Part shown: positions 24,922-37,423 of the stretch, piece by piece | Layout: every line of letters begins with the position of its first letter | Position numbering within the stretch: the stretch's first letter is position 1 | Source of the DNA: JAEUHQ01 sp964538915 | GTDB lineage: Bacteria > Planctomycetota > UBA1135 > UBA2386 | Assembly: GCA_964538915.1 (NCBI GenBank) | Contig: CAZIFB010000015.1 | Coordinates: 27,393 to 91,392 of the forward strand | Reading direction: 5' to 3' | Length of the DNA: 64,000 nt | Position numbers and translations under genes: made by a program | Notes under the pieces: generated by a model | What the model saw: only the letters and a program-made list of their open reading frames with translations | Databases searched by the model: none | Told to the model about the DNA's origin: nothing

Positions 24922-26292
24922 ATGGCCGTCGTCCCTCCGTCGTCGTCCGTCGCCTCCGACCAGACCCCGCACGTCGTCGTCCTCGGCGGCGGCTTCGCGG
25001 GATTGTCCGCCGCCCGTGCACTGGCGAAGGCGCCGGTGCGCGTGACCTTGCTGGATCGCAAGAACCACCACCTGTTCCAGCCGCTGCTCTACCAGGTGGC
25101 GACCGCCGCGCTGAATCCCGGGGACATCGCGTACCCGATCCGCTCGGTGCTGAGCCGGCAGGCGAACGTGCGCACCCTGCTCGGCGAGTGCCAGCGGATC
25201 GACGCCGAGAAGCGCGTCGTCGAGACGAAGGAGGGTGCGATCCCGTACGACTACCTGCTCGTCGCGACCGGTGCGACGCACAGCTACTTCGGGAAGCCGC
25301 AGTGGGAGACGTGGGCGCCGGGCCTGAAGACCGTCGAGGACGCGCTCGAGATCAGGCGCCGCGTGCTCTCCGCGTTCGAGGTCGCCGAGCGCGAGAGCGA
25401 CCCGGCGAAACTGCGCGCCGCACTGACGTTCGTGGTCGTCGGTGCGGGGCCGACCGGCGTCGAACTGGCCGGTGCGCTGTCGGAGATCGGGCGCGAGACC
25501 GTGGCCCGCGACTTCCGATCGTTCGATCCGCGCAGCCTGCGCGTGCTGCTCGTCGAGGGCACGGAACGGGTGCTGCCGCCGTTCCACCCGACCCTGTCCG
25601 CGAAGGCGAAGAAACAGCTCGAGCGTCTCGGCGTCGAGGTGCAGCTGCAGTCGAAGGTCACGAACATCGACCGCACCGGCGTGTGGGTCGGCGACGCGCA
25701 CGTTCCGGCGCGCACGGTGCTGTGGGCAGCGGGCGTCGCAGCGTCGCCGCTCGGCAGGACGATCGGCGTGCCTACCGATCGAGCGGGGCGCGTGCTCGTG
25801 GAGCCGGACCTGTCGGTGCCGGGACACCCCGAGATGTTCGTCGTCGGCGATCTGATGAGCCGCGAACAGGACGGCAAGCCGGTGCCCGGGGTCGCGCCCG
25901 CGGCGATCCAGTCGGGCCGCGCGGCCGCAGCGAACATCGCGCGGCGCGTCGCGGGCAAGCCGACGCGGGCGTTCCGCTACCGCGACAAGGGGTCGCTCGC
26001 GACGATCGGCCGCGCGGCCGGCGTCGGCCAGATCGGGAAGGCGCGCATGTCGGGCTTCCTCGCGTGGTGGCTCTGGTGGTGCGTGCACATCGCCTACCTG
26101 ATCGGTTACCGCAGCCGCCTCGTCGTGATGATGGGCTGGGCGTTCCAGTACTTCGCGTTCTCTCGCGGCGCGCGGCTCATCACCGGCGCCGTGTGGGAAC
26201 CCTCGCCGGCCGCGCCGGCGAACCCGGCCGCTCCTCCGGCGGCGGCGACTCCGAAGGTCGAGCCGCGCGAACCCGTCGGCGCGGGACGCTGA
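24922..26292 (+). CDS. ndh: type II NADH:quinone oxidoreductase
   Basis: 456 residues. FAD-binding Rossmann motif VVVLGGGFAGLSAARAL near the N-terminus, the quinone-site region HHLFQPLLYQVATAAL, a second dinucleotide motif FVVVGAGPTGVELAGAL for NADH, and the FAD-contact sequence MFVVGDLM followed by VAPAAIQSGRAAAANI. Near the C-terminus a hydrophobic stretch (LAWWLWWCVHIAYLIGYRSR) anchors the enzyme to the membrane, as in bacterial NDH-2. A Pro/Ala-rich tail ends the protein. Non-proton-pumping NADH oxidation. The ATG at 24922 precedes the Rossmann fold by about 17 residues. Confidence 0.92.
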   Translation: MAVVPPSSSVASDQTPHVVVLGGGFAGLSAARALAKAPVRVTLLDRKNHHLFQPLLYQVATAALNPGDIAYPIRSVLSRQANVRTLLGECQRIDAEKRVVETKEGAIPYDYLLVATGATHSYFGKPQWETWAPGLKTVEDALEIRRRVLSAFEVAERESDPAKLRAALTFVVVGAGPTGVELAGALSEIGRETVARDFRSFDPRSLRVLLVEGTERVLPPFHPTLSAKAKKQLERLGVEVQLQSKVTNIDRTGVWVGDAHVPARTVLWAAGVAASPLGRTIGVPTDRAGRVLVEPDLSVPGHPEMFVVGDLMSREQDGKPVPGVAPAAIQSGRAAAANIARRVAGKPTRAFRYRDKGSLATIGRAAGVGQIGKARMSGFLAWWLWWCVHIAYLIGYRSRLVVMMGWAFQYFAFSRGARLITGAVWEPSPAAPANPAAPPAAATPKVEPREPVGAGR

Positions 26293-26351
26293 CGCACTCG
26301 TGCCTTCGGTTGCGGCGAGCGCCGCGGCTTCAAGAGGGCGCGGGGCGCCGG

Positions 26352-26357
26352 TAGCAT
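26352..26357 (+). promoter_or_regulatory. candidate -10 box of a leaderless transcript
   Basis: TAGCAT, preceded by CGG, ends 10 bases before the ATG at 26368. No Shine-Dalgarno sequence is present. The same CGGTAGCATCC string occurs before the selenoprotein gene at 38121. A weak -35 (TTCAAG, 26329-26334) lies 17 bases upstream. Confidence 0.35.
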
Positions 26358-26367
26358 CCGCGCGCCG

Positions 26368-28248
26368 ATGACCGCGCCCGCCGCCGAACCGTCCGAGTCG
26401 AGGCGCCGCCCGGGGACGATCGTGCGCGCCGTGATCGTCGCCGCGCTGTTCTTCGCGGTGTTCGCGGGCGCGCGGCACCTCGCGTTCCTCTGCGACGATG
26501 CGTTCATCACGTTCCGCTACGTGTCGAACGCGATGGACGGACGCGGCCTCGTGTGGAACCCGGCGCCGTTCGCACCGGTCGAGGGGTACACCGGATTCTC
26601 GTGGGCGCTCGTGCTGTGGGCGGTGTGGGGCTGGTTCGGAGTCGAACCGCCCGACGCCGCGAACGTGCTGTCGATCGGCTGCGGTCTGCTGACGTTCGCG
26701 ATGGTGGCCGGCGCGGCCTTCCGCCTCGTCGGCCGCGACGGCAAGCGGGCGCCGGACATCGTCGTGTGCACGACGCTCGCGGCGATCGCGAGCAACCGGA
26801 CGTTCCTCCAGTGGATGTCGAGCGGACTCGAGACGTCGCTCTTCGCGCTGGTGACCGTGGCGTGGGTGCTGCTCGCGTTCCGCCGCGCGCCGAGCGCGCG
26901 CTGGATGGCGGCGTGGAGTGCGTGCGCGGCGGCGAGTGCCCTCACTCGACCCGACGGCATGGCGCTCGCGTTCGCGACCGCTGCGACGGGCGTACTGCTC
27001 GTCGGGCAGAAGCGGCTCTCGGTGCGCGCGTTCGTGGCGGGCGCGGCGCCGCTGCTCGTCGTCGCCCTGCACCTCGTGTGGCGGCGGTCGTTCTACGGCG
27101 ACTGGGTGCCGAACACGTGGTTCGCGAAGGTCGGTGATCCGTGGCCGGAAGCGGGGCTTCGCTACCTGCAGCTGTTCCTCGTCGAGAACGGCGGGCTGGT
27201 CGTCGCCGCCGTGTTCTGGTGGTGGCTCGTCGACGAGTTGCGGATCGGTGCTGCGGGCGTCGGCAGGGTGCTGTTCTCGAACGCGCCCGCGACGGTGGCC
27301 ACGGCGACCGTGCTCGCGCTCGCCGGCTACTACGTGCTCGTCGTCGGCGGCGATCACTTCGAGTTCCGCATCTTCGCGCACCTCGTTCCGCTGGCGGGCC
27401 TGGCGGTCGCGGCGATGCTGCTTCGCGTCTGTCGCGGCGCCGCCGTACCCGCTGTCGTGACGGGCGCCGTCGGGGTCGCTGCGTCGATCGCGTGGCTGAT
27501 TCCGGCGATCCAGCCGCCGACGACGTTCCTCTACCAGCCGCTCGCGCCGCACGTTCCCGAGTGGATCCAGCCGTTGGTGCGGTGGTACGACGGACAGCGG
27601 GCGTGGCTCACGATCCAGGCGGTGAACGTTCGCTGCGACCAGCACCGCTCGTTCCTCGAGAGCGAAGCGGCGCGCCTGCCGCCGCGTACACGGACCGCCT
27701 GGAGCACGGAGGACGTGCCGGTGTTCACCGCGGAGTGCGTGGGGCGCCTCGGTTGGGTTCTGCCCGACGTCGCGATCCTCGACCGTCTCGGCCTCAACGA
27801 TCGGGTCGTCGCGCGCTGGTCGACGGTGTCGGCCGCGAACGAGCCGTTGCCGACACCGTTCGAGCGTGTCGTCGCCGCGGCCGACGCGGACGGCGACCAC
27901 CGCATCACTCCGACGGAGATCGAGAACGCCGCGAAGGCGCGCACGGACGTCGATGCGGCGGGGGTGATGCTCCTCCTGCCCGTGCTCGCGATCGTCTTCG
28001 GCGACGCCGACGGCGTCTTCACCGATGCGGACGTCGTGGCGCTGCGGCGCTTCTTCGCGGGGCTGCGCCGCATGGCGCACGACCGGCAGGCGCCGCCGGA
28101 CTACTTCGCCGAGTTCTCGCCGAACGTCACGCTCGCCGGACCGCGCATCCAAGTGGCGCCACGCACCGTGCCGCTCGGCGCGGAACGGGTGCGCAGGATC
28201 GAGAGCGAGTGGTTCGCGCGCGCTGCCGCGAACCGGCGCGGCAGGTGA
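26368..28248 (+). CDS. GT-C family glycosyltransferase with C-terminal EF-hand pair
   Basis: 626 residues. A first TM helix leads into FLCDDAFITFRY, the acidic first-loop motif of GT-C enzymes (polyprenyl-phosphate-sugar dependent), in a context like arabinofuranosyl/mannosyltransferases (GYTGFSW, SGLETSLFALV, RPDG). About ten TM helices fill residues 20-390. The C-terminal 200 residues are soluble. They contain a canonical EF-hand loop DADGDHRITPTE and a shorter second one (DADGVFTDADV). Predicted to transfer a sugar outside the membrane; acceptor unknown. The 3' end faces aconitase with 27 bases between. Confidence 0.83.
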   Translation: MTAPAAEPSESRRRPGTIVRAVIVAALFFAVFAGARHLAFLCDDAFITFRYVSNAMDGRGLVWNPAPFAPVEGYTGFSWALVLWAVWGWFGVEPPDAANVLSIGCGLLTFAMVAGAAFRLVGRDGKRAPDIVVCTTLAAIASNRTFLQWMSSGLETSLFALVTVAWVLLAFRRAPSARWMAAWSACAAASALTRPDGMALAFATAATGVLLVGQKRLSVRAFVAGAAPLLVVALHLVWRRSFYGDWVPNTWFAKVGDPWPEAGLRYLQLFLVENGGLVVAAVFWWWLVDELRIGAAGVGRVLFSNAPATVATATVLALAGYYVLVVGGDHFEFRIFAHLVPLAGLAVAAMLLRVCRGAAVPAVVTGAVGVAASIAWLIPAIQPPTTFLYQPLAPHVPEWIQPLVRWYDGQRAWLTIQAVNVRCDQHRSFLESEAARLPPRTRTAWSTEDVPVFTAECVGRLGWVLPDVAILDRLGLNDRVVARWSTVSAANEPLPTPFERVVAAADADGDHRITPTEIENAAKARTDVDAAGVMLLLPVLAIVFGDADGVFTDADVVALRRFFAGLRRMAHDRQAPPDYFAEFSPNVTLAGPRIQVAPRTVPLGAERVRRIESEWFARAAANRRGR

Positions 28249-28275
28249 GACGGGCGCGCCGCCCGCCGGCGCGGA

Positions 28276-31239
<2,964 letters not shown>

Positions 31240-31374
31240 CGGGGTGGTTCCTCGCCGGCTGACCGCGCCGGACGAGGGGCGGCGGTTCTATCCGTTCCCC
31301 GAGCCGCAGGCAAAAACGCACGGCGTCTTCGCCGGCCTCAGGTTCTCGCCGGATCCTGCCGATGGCATGGGGGC

Positions 31375-32037
31375 ATGAACATCCCCCGGACGACCGTATC
31401 CGTCCTCCTCCTCGTGTTCGCCGCCGCGTGCGCGAGCTTCGACACCTCGGCCGACTTCGCCAGGAACCAGGCGCTGTACGTCGACGTGCCGTACGCCACG
31501 AAGGCGCCCGGCGATCGCGATGTGTTCGTCGCGCCGATCGTCGACGCACGCGAAGGGACCGTGCTGCCGACGCAGGAGCGCGGCTTCCCGATCTCCTACG
31601 GCAGCGACGAGTTCTGGGAGCGGCCCGTGCCCGAGATGCTCGGGGAAGTGCTGGCGCGGCAGGTGCAGGACAGCGGGCTCTTCGCCAACGTCGTCGAGAA
31701 GGCGTCCCCGCAGACCGTGGTCGTGAAGCCCACGCTCGTCTCGTTCACGACGGGCGCGACCGAAGCGATCAGCGGGTCGCGCTCGTTCGCGGAGATCGCG
31801 CTGAAGCTGCAGGTGCTCGGCCCGGCCGACGGCACCGGCGCGCGCGCGACGCTGATGGAGCAGACGTTCAGCAACCGCCAGGTCTCGGCGCTCGAAGTGA
31901 ACCCGGTGAGCCCGTACCGCCTGATCGGGCGCGCGATGCAGCTCAGCATGCAGAAGCTGCTCGCCGGCCTCGACGGCCAGAACGTCGGCCGCAACAACGT
32001 GCCGGAAGGCACCGAAGTCGCCGCGCCCGCGCGCTGA
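31375..32037 (+). CDS. putative lipoprotein
   Basis: 220 residues. N-terminus MNIPRTTVSVLLLVFAAACA is a signal sequence ending in a cysteine with a lipobox-like AAAC (the -3 residue is Ala instead of the usual Leu, so lipidation is likely but not certain). The mature part starts with a polar stretch, then alternating strands and helices (VFVAPIVDARE, MLGEVLARQVQDSGLF, TVVVKPTLVSFTTG), the pattern of envelope lipoproteins that bind small ligands or assist ABC transport. No specific family recognised. Confidence 0.7.
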   Translation: MNIPRTTVSVLLLVFAAACASFDTSADFARNQALYVDVPYATKAPGDRDVFVAPIVDAREGTVLPTQERGFPISYGSDEFWERPVPEMLGEVLARQVQDSGLFANVVEKASPQTVVVKPTLVSFTTGATEAISGSRSFAEIALKLQVLGPADGTGARATLMEQTFSNRQVSALEVNPVSPYRLIGRAMQLSMQKLLAGLDGQNVGRNNVPEGTEVAAPAR

Positions 32038-32082
32038 CGAGTCGCGACCGCGCATCGTCACTGCGCGGCAAGGACCCGCGGG

Positions 32083-35000
32083 TCAGCGCAGCTCGATGTC
32101 CGCGAGGGCGTCGGGCGCGACCGTGAAGATGCCCGTCTGCCAACGGATGGCTGTGGCGTTGTCCGCGCCGCGCGACGGCGACCGCGCCCGCCACTCGTAC
32201 GAGCCCGACGGGATTTCGAACGTGAGGAGTTCGATGTTCCCGGCCGGTCCCCAGTACCGGATCGGTTCCTCCCACGCGCCGCCCGATCGCCGCAGCTGAA
32301 GCAGCATCGTGCCCTGGAAGGCTTGGTCGGCGAGAACCCGGATGCGCGCAGCGGGCCTCACGACGATTCGGAGTCTGCCGGTCGATTGCTCCTCCGGACG
32401 CAGCGTGCCTTCGCCGGTGAGGCCATTCGCCGATGCGACGACGACGAGCGGTCTCGACGGATCCACGTCGTAGACGTAGAAGGAGCGTGGCGCGGCGGCG
32501 TCGAGTGTGAGGCTGGTGCGGTCGTGGTTGCTGCGTTGCCCCGTCCCCGCCGCGAAGCGGGCCGGCTGGCCGGCGGAGGAGAACGCGAGATCCAGTCGCT
32601 CCGGTGCCGCCGCGGGTTCGAAGACGATGTCGCCGTGCACGGCGACGGCGTGCTCCTGTTGCAGCGAGACCTCGATCGGCGCGCCGTCGCCTCGCACGGT
32701 GAACCTGCTGGCGAGCGCGCAACCCTGCCTTGCGACGATTCGCAGCGACCAGTCGCCGGGCACGAGACCCACCGCGGTCACGCGGCCGATCGTCAAGGTG
32801 GCAGGGTGATCGAGCTGTTCGCCGTCGTCGTCGCGACGCAGTTCGACCGTCTGCCCGTCCAGCGGGGAACCGTTCGCATCGAGCAGTCGGGCGTCGAGCG
32901 AGGAACGGCGGCCGGGGAGCCGCAAGAGGGTCAGCGTGACGGTGCGCTGTCCGCCGAGCACGATGTGCTCCACGGGACCGTTCCAACCGATGCCCGCCGA
33001 CGGCGGTTCGACATGGATCGACGTCGCCCGGTTCGGCCACACCATTGTCCGGAACGATCCGTCCGCGCCGGTTTCGACCGTGTTCTCTTCGACACGCACG
33101 CAAGCGCCTGCGACGGCGTCGCCGGCCTGGTCGACGACGCGGCCGATCAACTCAGCGGCCGCGTCGAGCACGAAGTCGATCGTCGACGACGTCGCCGCGG
33201 CCGCGAGCGGCGGCGACTCCTGGGAGCGGGGGAAGCAGCCGGGTGCCGACGCGACGAGCACGAGTGTGCCATCCCCTCGGCCGACGGTCGTCGTGTATGC
33301 GCCGGACGCATCGGTGCGAACCGCGACGTCGCCCTCGCCCCTCGCGGCGACGGTCGCGTTCTCGATCGGCTGCCCGTCTCGGGTGCGCACCCGGCCCGAC
33401 ACTTCGATCCGTTGCTGGCGCGACAGCACGAGCCGCAGCTGCGTGGGGGTCGATGGTGGATCGACGAAGTCGACGCTCGCGACGGCGCCATCGCGGTCCG
33501 GTGCTTCTCCACGCACCCGGTACGCAGTGTGCACGATCGGGTTGCCGACGAAGAAGGCCGGCGTGCCGATCGGCAGCTGCAGCAGCAAGTGGCCGTTCGC
33601 GTCGCTGCGCGCAACGAACGCGTTCTCCAACGCGGAATGCCGCGCGAATACGAGCGGCACGTCCAGCGTCGCGATCGGCGGGAACTTCGGTTCCGCCGTC
33701 ACGCGAGCGCCTTGGAGCGCCTCGCCGTTCTCGTCGACGACCGTCACGCTGACGGGAACGCTCGGCGACAGCCGCACTTCGATGCGGCATTCGCAATCCT
33801 TCCGCGAGAGGTCGGCCAGCTCGAGGAAGCCCATGCCGCGCCCACTCGCCGCGATCAGGACCGCCGGCGGCCGATTCGGCAGCAGTCGTCGATTCACCCG
33901 GAACGTGCCATCGGTGGCGCTGACCCCGACGTGTGTCGCGTCGTCGAGTCGGGTCCGCCGGCCGCTGCTGGTCCAGTACGAGGCGCACAGGAAGATCTCG
34001 GCTTCCGCGACCGGGTCGCCCGCAGTGTCGAGTACGACGCCGACGACTCGTGTCCCGGGTGCGAGTTCGAGGTCTCCGCAGTCCGAAGTGTGCGCCTCGG
34101 TGTCGACGTTCGCGGCTCGCAGTTCCATCGTGAGAGGCGCGTAGTCCGGGTGCGTCAGGAGGACCGCGGCGTTCTCGTCGGTCGCGGCGGCGAACGGGAG
34201 CGAGAACCTCCCGTCGGCACCGGTCCGCGCGACGGCGTCGGTCGCGTCGTGCGCTGCGACGCAGGTCACCGTGACGCCGGCGATCGGGACACTCGTCGCT
34301 TCGTCGACGACACGGCCCCGCACCACGAACACCGCGCCTGGCTCCTTGGCGATCACGGGCGCGGTTCGCACGTTCGCCGACGGATCCATCGACTCGGGGC
34401 TCCTGCTCCCGGGGTCCGTCGCGGGTTGTTCGAGTGTTGCGGCGTTCGTCGCCGCTACGGGTGCGACCGGGGCACCGTCGCCGAGGAGCAGCCATACGAC
34501 CAGCGCCGCAGCGGCGGTGCCGAACACGAACTTCGTCGCCATCATCGCTCCGAGGATCGGGACCAGAGGGGGAAGGTCGCGGCCGGGCAGCAGAACGGTC
34601 CAGGCGGCCCTTCCGCCGTGGCGCCGGTCGAGCGCGCGCCGCAGGTGTTCGAGGCCGCGCTTCAACCGCGTGCGCGCCGTTTCGCTCGGCACCCCGAGCT
34701 GCCGCGCGACTTCGTCGAGCGGCAGGTCCTCGAGATACCGGAGCACGATCGCCGCGCGGTACGGTTCGTCGAGCGCGAGCACCGCGTCCACGAGCGAACG
34801 ATGCAGTTCGGCGGTCGCCAGGATCTCGTCGGGCGCGCGCGGCGAGGAACGACTCGCGGGCTGCGCCGCTTCTTCGGCGCGCCGGCGGCGCTCGTCACTC
34901 CGCTGCCGTCGCGCCGCCGCACGCCGCAGCACCGTCGCGAGCCATGCGCGCGGCGACCGCGGGCGGTCCGTCGTCCGCGCCCATGCGACGAGCGTGTCCC

Positions 35001-35103
35001 CGGCCGCGTCGGCGGCCGTGTCCGGATCCGCGGCGAGGCTTCGCGCCAGGCGATGCAGCCATCGCACCTCGCGCAGCAGGTCGTCGGGATCCGGGCCGTC
35101 CAT
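32083..35103 (-). CDS. second ECF sigma factor fused to TM helix and carboxypeptidase-regulatory-like repeats
   Basis: 1006 residues. Sigma2-like residues 10-75 (ADPDTAADAAGDTLVAWART, then PRAWLATVLRRAAARRQR). Sigma4-like 95-160 (LALDEPYRAAIVLRYLEDLP, then LDEVARQLGVPSETARTRLKRG). A short linker and LGAMMATKFVF (184-194) enter a TM helix (about 189-208). About six CarboxypepD_reg/CnaB-like units follow (RGRVVDEATSVPIAGVTV, SGRVRTRDGQPIENATV, IGRVVDQAGDAVAGACV and others, each with a TGADG.F turn). Sigma regions differ clearly from those of the 10561-13617 protein, yet the order of parts and the GAxxx(N/T)K(L/F)V(L/F) membrane-entry motif agree. No separate anti-sigma gene adjoins it. Confidence 0.85.
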   Translation of the reverse strand: MDGPDPDDLLREVRWLHRLARSLAADPDTAADAAGDTLVAWARTTDRPRSPRAWLATVLRRAAARRQRSDERRRRAEEAAQPASRSSPRAPDEILATAELHRSLVDAVLALDEPYRAAIVLRYLEDLPLDEVARQLGVPSETARTRLKRGLEHLRRALDRRHGGRAAWTVLLPGRDLPPLVPILGAMMATKFVFGTAAAALVVWLLLGDGAPVAPVAATNAATLEQPATDPGSRSPESMDPSANVRTAPVIAKEPGAVFVVRGRVVDEATSVPIAGVTVTCVAAHDATDAVARTGADGRFSLPFAAATDENAAVLLTHPDYAPLTMELRAANVDTEAHTSDCGDLELAPGTRVVGVVLDTAGDPVAEAEIFLCASYWTSSGRRTRLDDATHVGVSATDGTFRVNRRLLPNRPPAVLIAASGRGMGFLELADLSRKDCECRIEVRLSPSVPVSVTVVDENGEALQGARVTAEPKFPPIATLDVPLVFARHSALENAFVARSDANGHLLLQLPIGTPAFFVGNPIVHTAYRVRGEAPDRDGAVASVDFVDPPSTPTQLRLVLSRQQRIEVSGRVRTRDGQPIENATVAARGEGDVAVRTDASGAYTTTVGRGDGTLVLVASAPGCFPRSQESPPLAAAATSSTIDFVLDAAAELIGRVVDQAGDAVAGACVRVEENTVETGADGSFRTMVWPNRATSIHVEPPSAGIGWNGPVEHIVLGGQRTVTLTLLRLPGRRSSLDARLLDANGSPLDGQTVELRRDDDGEQLDHPATLTIGRVTAVGLVPGDWSLRIVARQGCALASRFTVRGDGAPIEVSLQQEHAVAVHGDIVFEPAAAPERLDLAFSSAGQPARFAAGTGQRSNHDRTSLTLDAAAPRSFYVYDVDPSRPLVVVASANGLTGEGTLRPEEQSTGRLRIVVRPAARIRVLADQAFQGTMLLQLRRSGGAWEEPIRYWGPAGNIELLTFEIPSGSYEWRARSPSRGADNATAIRWQTGIFTVAPDALADIELR

Positions 35104-35168
35104 CGCGCGAGAAGAGAGCCCGCTGGGCGTCGCGGCGGTTCAGGAATCCCGCGTATGGTCGCTCGCGA

Positions 35169-37253
35169 TCAGCCCTTCTTCTTCCGTTCGCGCGCCTCGA
35201 ACGGGTGCGCCATCGCCTCGGGCCGGATGCCCGCGATGAGCGTGCACTGCTTCTTCTCGACGTCGTCGCCGACCCGGCCGACGAGCCGCCGCAGCCGATC
35301 CATCTGGATCAGGCCCGTCAGCAGTCGTGTGCCCCGGACGCGGGTGGCAATTTGTTCGCACTGCAGTGCCGCGACGTGCTGCTGGCTCTGGTCGCGCTGC
35401 ACCGAGTGGTGGCAGAGGGCGAGCATCGTCACGAGCTGTTCGATCACCTTGCCGAGCCGCTGCAGCGGGATCTGCGCGCGCGTCAGTTCGAGCTGGAAGA
35501 ACAGGTTGATGCCGAGATACGCCCAGCGCAGCCAGCGGAGACGCTGCTCGGCGAAGCGTGCGTAGCTCCGCAGCCCTTCGGGCAGCAGCTGGTAGCGGGG
35601 AATCCAGCGCGTCGGCACGACGAGCAGCGGCAGCCGCAGCAGCTCGATCAGGCCGTTCCAGACGATCCAGCCCTTCAACTTCCAGAACGCGCCCTTCGTC
35701 AGCAGTCGGCGCGTCGCGAGCCAGAGCTTGCCCGGCGCGGTGAAGAGCGTCTTCGGAGTGAGGCGCAGGATGCGCTGGTCGGGCGGGAGCGGTTTGCCGT
35801 CGACGCCTTCGTTGATCGACTGGATCACCGACAGCATGCTCGCCATGTAGCGGGTCGTGAAGGCGTCCGTCACGTCCTTCACCATGCCCATCAGGATGAG
35901 GTCGTCTTCGCCCTCGACGACGCCGAACACGTGCATGTTGGCGCGCGCCTCGTGCACTCGCGACGAACGGTCGAACGCGCGGCCGCCGATGACCCGTTCC
36001 GCGGCGATCTGCGACTCGAGCGCACTCGTCGCCGCCGCCGACTTCGTGAGATCGCGCAGACCGGCGAGGTCGACGCCGTCGTGGTCCTGCTGCAGCGAAA
36101 GGTGGGAGAGCGCCTGCGACTGCAAGGCGCCGCCGAGCATGCGGCCGATGTGCTGGCGAGGCAGTTCGTGTTTGACGACCGCGCCGCCGACGCCGTCGCG
36201 GCTCGTCGCGTAGGCCGCGGCGTCCGCCGCGAACATGCGCTGGTAGCCCGCCGCCATCGCCGCGAGCATGCATCGGCCCATGCGCAGGCAGTAGAAGAGC
36301 ACCTCGACGCCGTCCGCCTGGATCTGGTCGTCCTTCGCGATCGGGTAGTTGAGGAAGTGCAGGCGCGAGTTGTGGTTCGCCGTGAACGCGCCGGTGTTGG
36401 ACGACGCGCACGAGAACTCGTGGCCCAGACCCGCCGACGCGGGCACGTCCTGTTCGGGCAGCCGCAGCACGAACAGTCCGACCTGTTTCCCCTCCTGGCC
36501 GATGCGCGCGACGATCGCGACGAGGCCGCCGTGGGTGGCGTTCGTGATCCAGAGCTTGTTGCGATCGCCCATCGCGAAGAGGCGGAAGCCGCCCTTGCCG
36601 CCGTCGAGTGCCGGGTCGGGCTCGACGTACGCGCGGACCTTCTTCGCGTTGACGCCGATGCCGACCTCCGTGAGGCCGAACGCCATCATCTCGCCCTGCA
36701 CGACCAGCGGCAGGAACGTGCGCTTCTGCGCGTCGGTGCCGTACGCCAGCAGCGAGCCGGCGCCGATCGTGAGTTCGCCCGAGATCTCGACCGCGAGCGG
36801 GCCGAGGCCGTTCGCCGCGAGTTCCTCTTCGACGAGCGCGAGTTCGACGTAGCGGCCGTCGAGCCCCCCGAACTGACCCGGAACCGTGAAGCCGTACGCC
36901 TTCTCCGCCGCGACCGCCGCGCGCAGTTCGCTCGAGAGCTTGCGATCCGCGGTGAACGCCTCGCCTTTCTGCAGCGAACGCAGCGCGGCGTCGACCACCG
37001 GTTGGCCGCGCGTGCCGGCGCGAGCCGAGCCGATCGCGCCGCTCTGCAGTTCACTCGTCTCCGGCAGCGGACCGTAGATCAGGCGTTCGACGAGGCTGCG
37101 CTTCTTGCGGCCGAGACGTTCGGCCGCCTGCTTCGCGGCATCGTCGAGCGCGCCGACGTCGCGCGCGGACTCGACGTCGCCGGCCGCCGCGAGCGCCTTC
37201 GCGGCGGTCGAGCCTTCGGGAGTGGGGGACGGAGGAGGCTGATGGGTGGTCAA
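35169..37253 (-). CDS. acyl-CoA dehydrogenase, large FadE-like type
   Basis: About 694 residues. ACAD features: helical N-terminal domain with GFTVPGQFGGLDG, ISGELTIGAGSLLAYGT, the FAD-binding strand region EMMAFGLTEVGIGVNAKKV and KLWITNATHGG, a C-terminal helical domain with ALESQIAAERVIGGRAF and a FGVVEGEDDLILMGMVKD segment that usually carries the catalytic Glu. A further 230 residues after it resemble the C-terminal extension of FadE. Start is uncertain: no ATG is in the right place; TTG at 37253 gives a more protein-like N-terminus than TTG at 37301. First step of beta-oxidation. Ends with a Lys/Arg-rich tail. Confidence 0.85.
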   Translation of the reverse strand: MTTHQPPPSPTPEGSTAAKALAAAGDVESARDVGALDDAAKQAAERLGRKKRSLVERLIYGPLPETSELQSGAIGSARAGTRGQPVVDAALRSLQKGEAFTADRKLSSELRAAVAAEKAYGFTVPGQFGGLDGRYVELALVEEELAANGLGPLAVEISGELTIGAGSLLAYGTDAQKRTFLPLVVQGEMMAFGLTEVGIGVNAKKVRAYVEPDPALDGGKGGFRLFAMGDRNKLWITNATHGGLVAIVARIGQEGKQVGLFVLRLPEQDVPASAGLGHEFSCASSNTGAFTANHNSRLHFLNYPIAKDDQIQADGVEVLFYCLRMGRCMLAAMAAGYQRMFAADAAAYATSRDGVGGAVVKHELPRQHIGRMLGGALQSQALSHLSLQQDHDGVDLAGLRDLTKSAAATSALESQIAAERVIGGRAFDRSSRVHEARANMHVFGVVEGEDDLILMGMVKDVTDAFTTRYMASMLSVIQSINEGVDGKPLPPDQRILRLTPKTLFTAPGKLWLATRRLLTKGAFWKLKGWIVWNGLIELLRLPLLVVPTRWIPRYQLLPEGLRSYARFAEQRLRWLRWAYLGINLFFQLELTRAQIPLQRLGKVIEQLVTMLALCHHSVQRDQSQQHVAALQCEQIATRVRGTRLLTGLIQMDRLRRLVGRVGDDVEKKQCTLIAGIRPEAMAHPFEARERKKKG

Positions 37254-37423
37254 GGGCGGGGAATCGCGGGCGGAACATCGTGCCCGTTCGCGGTCGCGCA
37301 AGGAACCCTGCGTTGCCCTGCGCGGCCCGCGCGCCAGTGCCCGCGGACTTGTCGCTGGCGCGGCTTCGTCGCGGCCGCTAGCGTTCGAGCCCTGATTCAG
37401 GACGCATTCCGAGGAACCACCAC

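Noticed and set aside
24361..28152. 1263-residue minus-strand open frame across deoA, ndh and the glycosyltransferase
   Set aside because: Covers three recognised plus-strand genes in antisense; no motif of its own.
32323..35565. 1080-residue plus-strand open frame opposite the second fused sigma factor
   Set aside because: Antisense of a gene with readable sigma2, sigma4, TM and repeat domains.
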